A stretch of DNA of 17,815 bases from Verrucomicrobiota bacterium (GTDB lineage Bacteria; Verrucomicrobiota; Verrucomicrobiia; Limisphaerales; UBA11358), in NCBI GenBank assembly GCA_026225155.1, contig JAMFSG010000217.1, positions 1 through 17,815 of the forward strand. Direction: 5' to 3'. This document shows, piece by piece, positions 1 through 12,600 of the stretch; position 1 is the stretch's first letter; every line of letters begins with the position of its first letter. The translations under genes and the position numbers were made by a program. The notes below the pieces were generated by a model. It was not told the DNA's origin and made no database searches. It saw only the letters and a list, made by a program, of their open reading frames with translations.

Positions 1-55
1 GGCTTTAAAATTTTACAGATGACATTTTCTGGTTGTGGGTCAATTTTTTAATGCT

Positions 56-126
56 GGGTGGGGCGAGCTTCCTCGCTAGCTGGACGGCGCCAGACAAAGC
101 GTCTTGGGAGGACGCTCGCCCCACCC
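56..126. repeat. Dispersed palindromic repeat, copy A
   Basis: A perfect 13-bp inverted repeat has arms at 56-68 (GGGTGGGGCGAGC) and 114-126. After one mismatch the pairing continues for 5 more bp (outer limits 56-74 and 108-126). The right half, 108-125, matches 16 of 18 bases of 3651-3668, so the element belongs to a family with another member in this window. It lies upstream of the first kinase gene and is open in the kinase frame, which creates a spurious N-terminal extension if the first possible ATG (33) is used. Its function is unknown; it resembles mobile-palindrome (REP-like) elements. Confidence 0.75.
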
Positions 127-227
127 AAATTGAACGGCTGGCACAATTCCATCGCACTGGACACGAACGGGTCAAAGGCATAGTTTTTAATTTAGTGCGA
201 AATCAGAGGTGGAAAATCGGCGCGGAA

Positions 228-2384
228 ATGCGGGGCAATTTTATGCGGCGGCTCGGAAATCGGTTTTACAAGACGATTGTGATTTTATGGATCACGCTTT
301 CGATCGGAAGCGTGGTGCTGGCGGCGATTTCTTGGGTGCAACTTTCGGCGCGGCTGGCGGAAGGCCGGCAGATGACGGCCAGCCGCCAGGATTTGGACGA
401 TATTTTGCGATTCTTGGTGGACGCCGAAACCGGCACGCGCGGTTACGTCATCACCGGCAACACGAATTTTCTGCAGCCGGTTGTCGAAGCGACCAACAAT
501 GTTCCCGCGCGCTTCGATCATCTCGTGCAACTGGCGCACACGGATCCGGGGTTTTTGCGCGATGTGACAATTTTGCGCGGACAATCGGATTTAAGTTTTG
601 ATTGGCAACGGCGGATCATCGAGGCGCGAAACCACAATTTCAATAAAGCCGCCGATTTGATTTCCACCGGCGAAGGCAAAAAGGTCATGGACGGCATCCG
701 CGCCCAAGTGGCCGAAATGAACCGGGTTCATGCCCGTCAAGTGAACGATATTCGTGACCAGATCCAGCGGCAGATTTATCGCGCGAATTTGACGAGCCTC
801 GCGGCGGGCATCGCCGGCATCGGCGCGGGCATCATCGCTTTCTGGCTCACGCAAATCGCCTTGCGCCAGCAGCGGCGCGAACGCGGGTTGATCGAGGCCA
901 AACTTCAGGCGGAACACAGCAACCAGGAAAAAACCGTTTTTCTGGCGAACATGAGCCACGAAATCCGCACGCCGATGAACGCGATTCTGGGTTTCAGCGA
1001 ATTGCTTCAAAACGACCTGCACGATCCGCGGCATCAGCAATATCTCAAAACCATCCGCGCGAGCGCCGGTTCGTTGTTGCTGCTCATCAACGACATTCTC
1101 GACATGTCAAAGATCGAGGCGGGCATGTTGGAGTTATATCCCGAGCCGACCGACCTGCGCGAAATCTGCGATTTTGTCCATACGCTTTTTGCCGAGCCGG
1201 CCACTAAAAAAGGACTCAAGCTGCTTTGTCAAGTGGTGGATAATATGCCGCACGCGTTGCTTTTGGATCGCATCCGGCTGCGGCAGATTTTGATCAACCT
1301 CGTCGGCAACGCGGTGAAGTTCACGGATCACGGCGGCGTCGAAGTGCGCGTAGCGTGGGAAAAACAGGAAACGAGCAGCCACGTCACACTGATCATTGAC
1401 GTGCAGGACACGGGTTTGGGCATTCCGCAAAATAAACTCGATGCGATTTTCAAACCCTTCGTCCAGGCCGGCGCGCATCTGGAAAAAGAAAAACAGGGAA
1501 CCGGCCTCGGACTTTCCATCGTCAAGCGGCTCACGGAAATCATGGGCGGCACGGTGGCGGTGGCGAGTGTGATGGAACAAGGTTCCGCGTTTCACCTGCG
1601 GTTTCCGAATGTGCCGATTTCCGCGCGGCTGGCCGCTTCGGAAAAATCAACGTCGGTGGACAAAATTGATTTTAATGAACTGCGCCCGGCGACGATCCTC
1701 GTCGTGGATGACAACGAGGCGAATTGCCGGCTGATCGGCGGCATGTTTGCTCGTTCCCATCATCGTCTTATTTTTGGCAACAGCGGTGCGGAAGCTGTTG
1801 CCAAAGCGCGCGAACTCAAACCGGATATTTTGCTGCTCGACGTGCGGATGCCCGGCATGGACGGCTATCAGACGCTGGCGGAAATCCGCAAAGTTCCCGG
1901 CCTGGAATTTTTGCCCGTCATCGCCGTGACCGCTTCCAATCTGTTGAGCGAAGATAATAAATTGAGGGAAAGTTTCAGCGGCTTCGTGCGCAAACCGTTT
2001 TCCCAGCAGGAACTTTTTGAAGAGCTGGCCGATTTTCTGCCGCGCTTTTCCAAGCCGGAAACGGCAAATGAAAATCAGGATTCGCGTCCGCCGGAAAACG
2101 CGGTGGCAACTTTTGCGCCGGTGCCAAAGGAATTGATTTCGCAATTGCGCCTGCTGCTCGTCGAACCGTGGCCGGCCATCCGCGACAGCGTCGCGGTCAA
2201 TGAAAGCAGAGTATTCGCGCAAGGTTTGGAAGGTCTCGGCCAGCGCTGGCAATGCCAGCCTTTGATTATTTATGCACAGAAGATTTTATCGGACGCGGAA
2301 AATTATGCCGTGACCGACCTGGAAAAACATCTGGGGGAATTTGGTGCATTGGTTGAGCAACTTGCTCAAAATGCCCAGCCATGA
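228..2384 (+). CDS. CHASE3-domain hybrid sensor histidine kinase (HK-REC)
   Basis: Membrane sensor kinase that should autophosphorylate on His and pass phosphate to its own receiver domain. Using the ATG at 228 (718 aa): TM helix about 16-37, periplasmic CHASE3 domain with the DAETGTRGYVITG signature, TM about 188-212, HisKA H-box ANMSHEIRTPMNA with His244, HATPase_c with an N-box (NLVGNAVKF), a DTGLGIP box and a GTGLGLS box, then a REC domain about 488-605 with acceptor Asp538 in LLLDVRMPG. The last 100 or so residues form a helical segment as found after the receiver in many hybrid kinases; it sits where an HPt would but I see no phosphorylatable His. The frame is open back to 33, but that extension translates a dispersed repeat and is hydrophilic and atypical; 243 is an alternative start. 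The stop overlaps the next gene by 4 bases (ATGA), implying one operon. Ligand unknown. Confidence 0.93.
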   Translation: MRGNFMRRLGNRFYKTIVILWITLSIGSVVLAAISWVQLSARLAEGRQMTASRQDLDDILRFLVDAETGTRGYVITGNTNFLQPVVEATNNVPARFDHLVQLAHTDPGFLRDVTILRGQSDLSFDWQRRIIEARNHNFNKAADLISTGEGKKVMDGIRAQVAEMNRVHARQVNDIRDQIQRQIYRANLTSLAAGIAGIGAGIIAFWLTQIALRQQRRERGLIEAKLQAEHSNQEKTVFLANMSHEIRTPMNAILGFSELLQNDLHDPRHQQYLKTIRASAGSLLLLINDILDMSKIEAGMLELYPEPTDLREICDFVHTLFAEPATKKGLKLLCQVVDNMPHALLLDRIRLRQILINLVGNAVKFTDHGGVEVRVAWEKQETSSHVTLIIDVQDTGLGIPQNKLDAIFKPFVQAGAHLEKEKQGTGLGLSIVKRLTEIMGGTVAVASVMEQGSAFHLRFPNVPISARLAASEKSTSVDKIDFNELRPATILVVDDNEANCRLIGGMFARSHHRLIFGNSGAEAVAKARELKPDILLLDVRMPGMDGYQTLAEIRKVPGLEFLPVIAVTASNLLSEDNKLRESFSGFVRKPFSQQELFEELADFLPRFSKPETANENQDSRPPENAVATFAPVPKELISQLRLLLVEPWPAIRDSVAVNESRVFAQGLEGLGQRWQCQPLIIYAQKILSDAENYAVTDLEKHLGEFGALVEQLAQNAQP

Positions 2385-3538
2385 ATGCGCACCACCACGA
2401 AACCGGGCCGGCCACGAAGCTGACGCATTCTTCATTGAACGAAATTGCGCCGGCGCGAATCCTCGTGGTGGATGACCAGCCGACCAACATTCAAGTCGTC
2501 GGTTCCGTGCTCGGCAAATTGGGCCACGAAATCATCCCCGCCGCCGACGGCCCGACGGCGTTCAAACGCCTCGCGTTGCGCAAACCGGATTTGATCTTGC
2601 TGGACATGCTGATGCCCGGCATGGGCGGCCACGAAGTTTGCCTGCAAATCATGGGCAATCCCGAGTGGAAAGACATTCCGGTGATTTTTCTTTCGGCTTC
2701 GGACGACAAAGATTTCATCGTCCGCGCGCTTGATGCCGGAGCCGTGGATTACATCACCAAACCGTTCAACCAGGCCGAACTCGTTTCGCGCGTGCGCACG
2801 CAACTCGCCTTGAAAGCCGCGCGGGACCAGCTCAAACAACTCGCCGAGGACAAGGATGAACTCGTCGGCATTTTGACGCACGACCTGAAAAATTATCTCG
2901 GCGGCATCAACATGAGCGCTGAACTGTTGCGCGGCCACGTCCAGAAATTTAACGACGACCGTTTGAAATTGCTGGCGGAAAATATTTTCCGTTCCAGCGG
3001 TTTGTCGCTCGCGTTCGTGAAGGAATTTTTGGCGAACGCGGCGGCGGATTACGGCCTCATCATGAAACCCGTCGCGCTTAACCTCGCGGACGTCGCGGCG
3101 TTTGTCATCCAGCAATATCAGGAAGCCGCCCAGCGCAAACAGTTGGTGATCCAGTCCAATTTTCCGGCGCAAGCCGTCACGGTGCTCGCGGACGCGTCGG
3201 CACTGGATCAGGTGCTCGACAATCTGGTTTCCAACGCGATCAAATTTTCGCCACCGGGCAAACAACTTTTTCTGACCGTTCAAAGCACCGGGCATTTCGG
3301 CGAATGTATCATCCGCGACGAAGGTCCGGGTTTCACGATGGAAGACAAAACGCGGATGTTCCGGCGTTACGGACGCCTTTCCGCTCGCCCGACCGGCGGC
3401 GAAGCTTCCACCGGACTGGGCTTGAGCATCGTCCGCAAATTGGTGCAGGACATGAACGGTGAATTATCCTGCGAAAGCATCCACGGAAATGGCGCAACCT
3501 TCACCGTCCGTTTGCCGCGCCCAATTTCAAACAATTAA
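2381..3538 (+). CDS. Receiver-histidine kinase fusion (REC-HisKA-HATPase)
   Basis: Soluble 385-aa protein with the domain order reversed relative to its upstream partner. An N-terminal REC domain (about 26-145; acidic DD31-32, acceptor Asp75 in LILLDMLMPG, Lys127 in TKPF; Ser105 occupies the usual Thr/Ser switch position) is followed by a short coiled linker, a kinase H-box with His167 (LTHDLKN), and a HATPase_c domain with an N-box (DNLVSNAIKFS, 280-290), a DEGPGF box (313-318) and a STGLGLSIV box. No TM segment, signal peptide or DNA-binding domain is visible. Translation is probably coupled to the hybrid kinase (ATGA overlap at 2381-2384). Phosphate probably flows from the membrane kinase to this REC domain, which would gate its kinase activity; the final output protein is not encoded next to it. 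Family assignment is firm, physiological role unknown. Confidence 0.93.
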   Translation: MNAHHHETGPATKLTHSSLNEIAPARILVVDDQPTNIQVVGSVLGKLGHEIIPAADGPTAFKRLALRKPDLILLDMLMPGMGGHEVCLQIMGNPEWKDIPVIFLSASDDKDFIVRALDAGAVDYITKPFNQAELVSRVRTQLALKAARDQLKQLAEDKDELVGILTHDLKNYLGGINMSAELLRGHVQKFNDDRLKLLAENIFRSSGLSLAFVKEFLANAAADYGLIMKPVALNLADVAAFVIQQYQEAAQRKQLVIQSNFPAQAVTVLADASALDQVLDNLVSNAIKFSPPGKQLFLTVQSTGHFGECIIRDEGPGFTMEDKTRMFRRYGRLSARPTGGEASTGLGLSIVRKLVQDMNGELSCESIHGNGATFTVRLPRPISNN

Positions 3539-3544
3539 AAAACG

Positions 3545-3676
3545 GAAGTTTGGTAGGGACAATGCGTCGCGTTGTCCGCCATCGCCGAGCGCAGCGTCAG
3601 GCGATGGCAAAAAGACGCCGTATTTTCATGTTCGTTCCATCCTGCCGGACGGGGACGCTCGCCTCACCAAGTTTTA
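3545..3676. repeat. Dispersed repeat, copy B, with internal hairpins
   Basis: The intergenic stretch after the receiver-kinase gene holds no credible gene. It contains a GGACAATGCG/CGCGTTGTCC hairpin-like pair at 3557-3566 and 3568-3577 (one mismatch, almost no loop), a perfect 9-bp stem GCCATCGCC/GGCGATGGC at 3578-3586 and 3600-3608, and at 3651-3668 an 18-base block matching the right half of the repeat at 56-126 in 16 positions. It therefore looks like a composite dispersed repeat. No U-tract follows the stems on the plus strand, so I do not call a terminator for the kinase operon here. Confidence 0.65.
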
Positions 3677-6600
3677 ACAAATTGACCCGCTGCCGAAAAA
3701 CGCAATCCAGAAAAAAAGAAGGACGGGCGCGGAGATTTTATTCATCCACGCCCGCCGTTTAGTTGTTTCGGGTTATTGTAGGAAAAATCAGGATTTGAGC
3801 GACTGCCAGGCCTGTTTCAGCGAAGCCTTGGCATCGTTGTAGCCATTGACGAACGCGGTTTTCGCGTCATCCCAGCCGGCTTCAGTTGAATTCTTGACCG
3901 CATCCAATTTTTGATCCAACGCCGTCCGCTGGGTTTGTAAATCTTGCAGTTTGACCTGCGCGTCGGCCTTCGCCGAATCGGTAGAACTGGCGATTTTATC
4001 CGATAAATTTTTTATCTTTTGATCCAGCACCGCGAGGTCGGCCTGCGCGTCCGCGACAAAAGCATCCTTCTTGTCGTAAGTGTAACTCGCCGAAGATTGC
4101 AGCGATTGTTTGACGCTGTCCCAGGCATTCGTCGTCACTTCCTTGGTTTTTTCCCAAGCGTTGCTGCTGCCTTCCTTGACGCTCGCCCACGCGTTGGTAG
4201 CCGTCGCCTTGGCATTATCCAAAGTGCCGTTGGTTCCCGATGAAACCGAACTGGTGTCATTCGTCACCGATGAATCATCAATGGTGCTGTCCGATTTTTT
4301 GCAGCCGACTGCTACGACGGCGATGGCCAGAGCCGCGATTAACAAGGGTTGATTTTTCATAATTTTTATAATTGTTGTTCGATTGATTGTTAGTTCTCTC
4401 GGCAAAATATGTTGCCGTAAAATTGTCAGCCGTGTTTCCGGCCCGAACCGCTTTTTTTTCCGCCGCCAGTCGTTTTGTTGACCGTGGCCCACGCGCGCCG
4501 TTCGGATTCGCGCTCACTTAAACCGCGCTCTTCGTAACTTTCTTCGATGTGACCGGCCATCCGCTTTTGCTTGTCCGTGTAACTTGATTTGTCGCCGCGT
4601 GGCATAAAATTCCTTTCACCTTAAATTTTCATTTTGCCGACAGCCGCATGATCAACGACGCCAAAAACAAGATCAGAAAAATCGCAAAAACAATCTGCGC
4701 TATTCCCATCGCCGCTCCGGCGATGCCGGTGAACCCCAACACGCCTGCGATCAGCGCGATGACCAAAAACATCAATGTCCAGCCGAGCATAAAATTCCTT
4801 TCTCAATGTTGGTTGTTAAACGCACGAGATTGTCTTTGCAGAACTTGTGCCAATGAAAATTTTTAACGAAAGCCAATGGATTTAGAGTTTTTCGTTGATG
4901 AGACAAAGGAGAATGCGTGCAGAATGCGCGGTTGCATTTTACCTGACTTGCAAACCGCAATTTGACGGGTGGAAATTTTTACGGGATGAGAAAAACCTCA
5001 ATGTGCCGCGCCCAAAACCTTGCCGTTGGCATCGTTGATTTTCTGTGAAGCGTCCCAGCCGCCGCCGAGCGCGTTGATCAGTTGCACATTCGCGGTCATT
5101 TGTTCGAGCCGCAGATTTAGAGCGGTGACTTGATTATTCAGCAAGGTTGTCTGCGCAGTGATGACGTTGAGATAACTGTCCACGCCGAGTTTGTAACGCG
5201 TGATCGCGAGATTGAGATAATGTTGCGAGGAAGCGACGGCGGCGTCTTGTTGTTGTAATTCTTTCGATAAAATCCGGAGCGAAACCAGATTGTCTTCCAC
5301 TTCCTGAAACGCGGCGAGAACGGTCTGGCGATATGTCGCCACGGTGCCGCGATAGTTGGCCCACGCTTGTTCGGTCACGGCGCGACGTTTGCCGGCGTCA
5401 AAAATGGTTTCCGCCAGCGTGCCGCCGATGGACCAGACGAAAGCCGGGCCGCTGAAAAGATTCGCCACGCTGGTGCTTTCGTAACCGACCGAGCCGCTCA
5501 AAGTGATCGTCGGGAAATACGCCGCGCGTGCCACGCCGATCTGCGCATTCGCCTGCGCCACAAGCCGTTCGGCGGCGGCGATGTCGGGACGGCGTTCAAG
5601 TAATTGCGACGGAATGCCAAATGGAACCGCCACGGGTTTGGTCGTCAGCGGATGCGCGGCGATGGCAAAAGCCGACGGCGGCTGGCCGATGAGCACCGCG
5701 ATGGCGTGTTCCATTTGCGCGCGCTGGATGCCGAGATTTGTGTCCTCGGCGGCGGTCGTATTGAGTTGCGTTTCGGCCTGCGCGACATCTTGGTCGGAAT
5801 CAATTCCCGTTTTGTTCAACACGCGCGTGAGGTTGAGCGAATCCTGATAGGCTTGGACGGTCGAATCCAAAAGTTGCTTCTGCGAATCCAGCGAACGCAG
5901 CGTAAAATAATCCGCCGCCACTTCCGCCTGGATCGTCAGCCGCGTGTTTTCCAGATCGGCCAGCGACGCCTGCGCCGCAAATTTATTGGCGCGATAAGCA
6001 TTGCGGATGCTGCCCCAAAAATCCGGTTCCCACGAAGCGTCGAGCGGCAGCGAGAAATCGTTGTAAGTCTGATTCTTCGACGAATTATTATTTACCAAAC
6101 CGTTCGGCGAACTCAATGAAGTCGTCCGTTGGCGTGAAGCGGATGGATCAACGCCAACGGTCGGAAAAAATTCCGAACGCGTTTGTTTGACGACCGCGCG
6201 CGCCGCCAGAAAATTTTCCAGCGCAGCGACGACCGTTTGATTGGAAATGTCCACCTGATCTTCGAGCGCGTTCAGATTCGTGTCACCGAACATTTCCCAC
6301 CATTGGCCGCGGATCGCGTCGTCTTTCGGCTCGGCAGTTTTCCAGCCGTCAGTGGTTTTCGTTTGTTCCGGTGTCAATTCCTTGAAAGCCGCGGGCGCGG
6401 GCGTTGTTGGCGTTGTGTATTTTGGCGCGAAGCTGCAACCGCTGAAAAAAATCCCAAGCACCAAAATCCAAGCACCAGAAAAGCACCAAGCGCCAGAAAA
6501 GCACCAAGCGCCAAAATTCAAACGGCTCGCGCACGGCTGTTTCGTGTTTGGAATTTCTCTGGCGCTTGGCGCTTGGAGTTTGGAGCTTTTCGTCTTCATG

Positions 6601-9600
6601 GAAAAATTTTCGTCACGCGATCATCGGCTGCGCCGCCATTTCCGCGGGCTGTTTTTTGTTCCGGCTCACCCACCAAAAATGGATTCGGTCCAGATAAAGA
6701 TAAACCACCGGCGTGGTAAACAGCGTCAGCGCCTGGCTCATGATCAAGCCACCGACGATCGTGATGCCGAGCGGCCGGCGCAATTCCGAGCCGGTCGCGC
6801 TGCTGAAAATCAGCGGCAACGCGCCGAACAGCGCGCACATGGTCGTCATCAAGATCGGACGGAAGCGCAGCATGCACGCTTGAAAAATGGCGTCACGCGA
6901 ATTCATGCCGCCTTCGCGTTCCGCCACGAGCGCGAAGTCCACCATCATGATCGCATTTTTTTTCACGATGCCGATGAGCAGCAAAATCCCGATGATGGCG
7001 ATGATGCTCAGGTCAATTTCCTGACCGCCGGTCGCGAGCGAAATTTTATTGGCGATGAGCAGCGCGAGCACCGCGCCGATGCCCGCCGATGGCAGCGTGG
7101 AAATGATCGTGATCGGATGGATGTAACTTTCGTAGAGAATTCCGAGCACGATATAAACCGCCACGAGCGCGGCGATGATCAAAATAAATTCATTCGACAG
7201 CGATTGTTGGAAAGCCTGCGCCGTTCCCGAAAAATTGCCGTGGACGGTCGAGGGCAATTTGATTTTTTGCTGCATTTGCTGAATGGCTTTCACCGCGTCG
7301 CTCAACGCCACGCCTGGCGTCAGGTTGAACGAAAGCGTGACGGACGGAAATTGTCCCTGATGATTCACGGCGATCGGCGCGGTCGTCGGCGCGTAATGCG
7401 CGATGGCGTTGAGCGGCACGACAACGTTGGCGTTGGTCGCGCGCAAATAAATGGAATCCAGTCCTAGCGGTCCCTGCCAGAATTGCGACGCGGCTTCCAT
7501 GACGACGTGATATTGGTTCATCGCGGTGAACATCGTCGAAACTTGCGCCTGGCCGAACGCATCGTAAATCGTGCTGTCCATCGTCTGTGCGGAAATTCCC
7601 AACCGCGCCGCCGTCGGCCGGTCGTAAGTGAGCGACGCTTGCAAGCCTTGATTTTGCTGGTCGGTATTGACTTCGGTGAAGCCGGGAATTTTTTGCATTT
7701 GCGCGAGCATGATCGGCCCCCACTTCGTGAGATCGTCGAGATTGTCGCTTTGGATCGTGTATTGATATTGCGCGCCGCTAGAACGTCCGCCGATGCGCAA
7801 ATCCTGACCGGCCTGCAAAAATAAGGACGCGCCCGTCACGCCGGCAAGTTTTGGCCGCAACCGCGTGATGACTTGATCCGCGCGGACTTTGCGCTCTTCC
7901 AACGGCTTGAGCGCGAGAAAAATAAATCCGCTGTTCGCCGCGCCACCGCCGCCGGTGAAGCCGATGACGTTCGCCACTGCCGGATCTTTTTTGAGGATGT
8001 TGACAAATTTTATCGTCGCCGCCTGCATCGCGGGAAACGAAATATCCTGCGAACCTTGCAAGCTGCCCATGATCGTGCCGTTGTCCTGCTGCGGGAAAAA
8101 TCCTTTCGGCACAATGACAAACAGGAAAATATTCAGCGCGATCGTCAGCACCAGAATCACCAGCGTGATCGCCGGATGCAGCAGCACAACGCGCAAACAG
8201 CGTTCATATAATCCGAGCAGCGACGTGAAAAGTTTTTCGCTCGCTCGATAAATTTTTCCATGATCTTCCGATTTCCGGTGACGCAATAAACGCGAACACA
8301 TCATCGGCGTGGTCGTCAGCGAAACAACGAGCGAAACCAAAATCGCGGTCGAAAGCACCACGGCAAATTCGCGGAACAAACGGCCGACGATTCCGCCCAT
8401 GAGCAACAGCGGAATGAAAACCGCCACAAGCGAAAGGCTGATGGACAGCACGGTGAAGCCAACTTCCTTCGCGCCTTTCAACGCCGCCTGCATCGGCGTC
8501 AGGCCGGTTTCCAAATGGCGCGAAACGTTTTCGATGACGACGATCGCGTCGTCCACCACGAAGCCGGTCGAGATCGTCAACGCCATCAGCGAAAGATTGT
8601 CCACGCTGTAACCCAGCAGATACATCACGCCAAACGTGGCGATCAACGAAACCGGCACAACGATCGCCGGAATCAGCGTCGCGCGCGGGCTGCGCAAAAA
8701 AATGAACACGACCAAAATGACCAGCATGATGGAAACGAGCAGCGTGCGTTCGATTTCGCGGACGGACGCACGGATCGTCGTCGTGCGATCGAGCACCACG
8801 TCCATGTTGATTCCGGCTTGGATGGATGCTTTGAGCGATGGTAACGCGGCTTTGATCGCGTCCACCGTTTCAATAATGTTTGCACCCGGCTGGCGCAAAA
8901 TGATAATCGGGATGCTCGGCTTGCCGTTCAGATAGCCCGCGGTGCGGATATTTTCCACGCCATCATAAACATTGGCGACGTCGGAAAGCCGGATGGCCGC
9001 GCCATTGCGATACGCGACGATGAGCGGTTTGTAATCAGCCGCCTTGAGCAACTGATCGTTGACGAGAATGTCCACCGTTGTGTTGTTATCGGCAAGCTGG
9101 CCTTTTGCCAAATTCGCGTTTTGCTGGCCGAGCATCGAACTCACGTCTTGCAAACTCAAACCGAAACTGTTCAGCAACGTCGGGTTCACTTCCACACGCA
9201 CGCCGGGCAAGGCGCCGCCGCCGATGTTGACCTGGCCGACGCCTTGAATCTGCAAAAGCCGCTGCTCGATGATCGTCGAGGCGGCGTCGTAAAGCGCGCC
9301 GCGATCGTAAATGTCGGACGTCAGCGCGATGATCATGATCGGCGCGTCGGCAGGATTGACTTTGCGATAACTCGGATTGCTCGGCAGATTTGCCGGCAGA
9401 TTTGCCCGCGCGGCATTGATCGCCGCCTGAACATCGCGCGCCGCGCCGTCAATGTTACGATCCAAATCAAATTGCAGCGTGATGGAAGTCGTGCCGAGAG
9501 CGCTCTGCGAAGTCATTTCGTTCACGCCCGCGATGTGGCCGAGCTGACGTTCCAGCGGTGCAGCGACGGACGACGCCATGATTTCAGGACTTGCGCCCGG

Positions 9601-12600
9601 CAGCGATGCGCCGATGCTGATGGTCGGAAAATCCACTTGCGGCAGCGGCGCAACCGGCAATTGCAGATATGCCACCGCGCCCGCCAGTGCGACGGCTGCG
9701 GTCAGCAATGCCGTGCCGACCGAACGCTTGATGAATGGCGCGGAAATGTTCATCAAATTTCGACGGGAATAATTTCTTCGTCTTTAACCGTTTCGCGCGC
9801 GGGCGAAATTTTTTGCGCGAGCCGTCCGAAGAAAAGATAAATCACCGGCGTTGTATAAAGCGTCAGCACCTGACTCACGATCAAGCCGCCAACAATCGCG
9901 ATGCCGAGCGGCTTGCGCAATTCCGAGCCGACACCATTGCCCAACGCGAGCGGCAAACCGCCGAACATCGCCGCAAACGTCGTCATCAAAATCGGACGAA
10001 AGCGCAGCAAGCACGCCTGGTAAATCGCCTCGTGCGGCGGACGGTTTTCCTTTCGCTCCAGATCGAGCGCAAAATCTATCATCATAATGGCGTTCTTTTG
10101 CACGATGCCGATGAGCAGAATAATTCCGATGAGCGCGACCATCCCGAGTTCCGTTCCCGTCACCATCAACGCGAGAATTGCACCTGCGCCCGCCGCCGGC
10201 AACGTGGAAAGAATCGTGATCGGATGGATGTAACTTTCGTAAAGCACGCCGAGGATGATGTAGACGGTGACAATCGCAGCGAGAATGAGCAACGGCTCGT
10301 TCGCGAGCGACGCGATGAACGCCTGCGCCGTGCCTTGAAACGAAGCCTGCACGCTCGCCGGCATGTTCAATTCTTTTTGCACGCGGTTGATCGCTTCCGT
10401 CGCCTGGCCGAGCGACGCGCCGGGCGCGAGGTTGAACGAAACCGTGACGGACGGAAATTGGCCTTGATGATTGATCGCCAGGGGCGCGGTGCCCGATTCA
10501 AAATGGCTGAACGTGCTCAACGGCACGGCGGTGCCGGAAGTTGAAAGGACGTAAATGTCGTTCAGCTTCGACGGATTGTGTTGAAATTCCGGCAACGCTT
10601 CGAGGATGACGTGATATTGATTCAGTTGCGTGAACAGCGTGGAAATTTGTCGCTGGCCGAACGCATCGTAAAGCGCGTTGTCAATCGCTTCCGGCGTGAT
10701 GCCGAGCCGCGACGCCGTCACGCGATCAATCACGAGCGACGCCGCGGCGCCTTGCGTTTGCTGGTCGGTCGCCACGTCGCGCAACTCCGGCAACGTTTTC
10801 ATTTTTTCCACCAAGCGCGCCGTCTGCTGGTTCAATTCATCCGCGTTCGCATCTTCGAGCGTGTATTGATATTCCGTCTGGCTCACGCGATCTTCGACCG
10901 ACAAATCCTGCACCGGCTGCATGTAAAGCGTGATGCCATCTACCTTCGCGAGTTCCGGCTGCAAACGCCGCATCACGTCGCTCGCGCTGATTTTCCGTTC
11001 TTCGAGCGCTTTGAGATTAATCAAAATTCTTCCGCTGTTCAGCGTCGTGTTGATGCCGTCCACGCCGATGAAAGATGAAATGCTTTCGACCGCCGGATCT
11101 TTCAAAATCACTTGCGCAAGCGCCTGTTGGCGCGCAGCCATCGCGGCGAACGAAACGGTTTGATCCGCTTCGGAAATACCCTGGATCACGCCGGTGTCTT
11201 GCACAGGAAAAAATCCTTTCGGCACAAAAATATAAAGCAGCACTGTGGCCGCGAGCGTGGCGACGGCGACGAACAATGTCAGGACTTGATGCCGTAAAAT
11301 CACTTGCAGCGTGCGTCCGTAAAATTCGATGATGCGATTAAAAATACGTTCCGAAGCTTCGTAGAAACGCCCGTGTTTTTTCTCGTCTTTTTTGGATTTG
11401 AGAAAAACCGCACACATCATCGGCGTGAGCGTCAGCGACACGAAAGCGGAAACCAAAATCGTCACGCTCAACGTCACGGCGAATTCGCGGAACAAACGGC
11501 CGACGACATCGCCCATGAACAATAGCGGAATCAAACCGGCGATCAGCGAAACCGTCAGCGAGATGATGGTGAAGCCGATTTGCGACGCGCCTTTCAACGC
11601 AGCTTGCAGCGGCGTTTCGCCCTGTTCGATGTAGCGGAAAATATTTTCGATCATCACGATCGCGTCGTCCACGACAAAGCCGGTTGAGATCGTCAGCGCC
11701 ATCAGCGTGAGATTGTTCAGGCTGTAACCGAGCAGATACATCACGCCCAAAGTGCCGATGAGCGAGAGCGGCACGGCGACGCTCGGAATGATCGTGGCGT
11801 AAAGATTTCGCAGAAAAATAAAAATGACCATCACGACGAGCGCGATCGTGAGCAGCAACGAAAATTGCACATCGCGCACGGACGCGCGGATCGTCGTCGT
11901 GCGGTCGGTGAGCACCGTGACGTCCATTCCCGCCGGCAAATTCGCCTTGAGCTGCGGCAATAATTTTTTCACCGAGTCCACGACTTGGATGATGTTCGCG
12001 CCGGGCTGGCGTTGAATATTCACGATGACCGACGGCGTGTTATTCATCCACGCGGCGAGCTTCGTATTTTCCACGTCATCAACCACTTTCGCCACGTCGG
12101 ACAAAACCACCGGCGCGCCGTTGCGATACGCGACGACGACGGATTGATAATCTTTGCTCGTCAAAAGCTGGTCGTTCGCATTGATCTCATAAGCTTGATG
12201 CGCGCCGTCGAAATTTCCCAAAGCCTGGTTGACGCTGGCCGATTGCAGCGCGGTGCGGATGCTGTCAATGTTGATGCCGTAGGACAAAAGCTGCGTCGGA
12301 TTCACCTGCACGCGCACGGCGGGTTTTTGTCCGCCGCTGATCGTCACGAGGCCGACGCCCGTCACTTGCGAAATTTTTTGCGCGAGTCGCGTGTCGGTAA
12401 AATCTTCGACTTGCGACAGCGGATAAGTTTTCGACGAAATCGCCAGCGTCATGATCGGCGCGTCGGCGGGATTTGATTTGCTGTAAATCGGCGGCGACGG
12501 CAGACCGGACGGCAAATACGTTTGCGCCGCGTTGATTGCCGCCTGCACTTCCTGTTCGGCGATGTCAATATCCAGCGACAGCGTGAATTGCAACGTGATG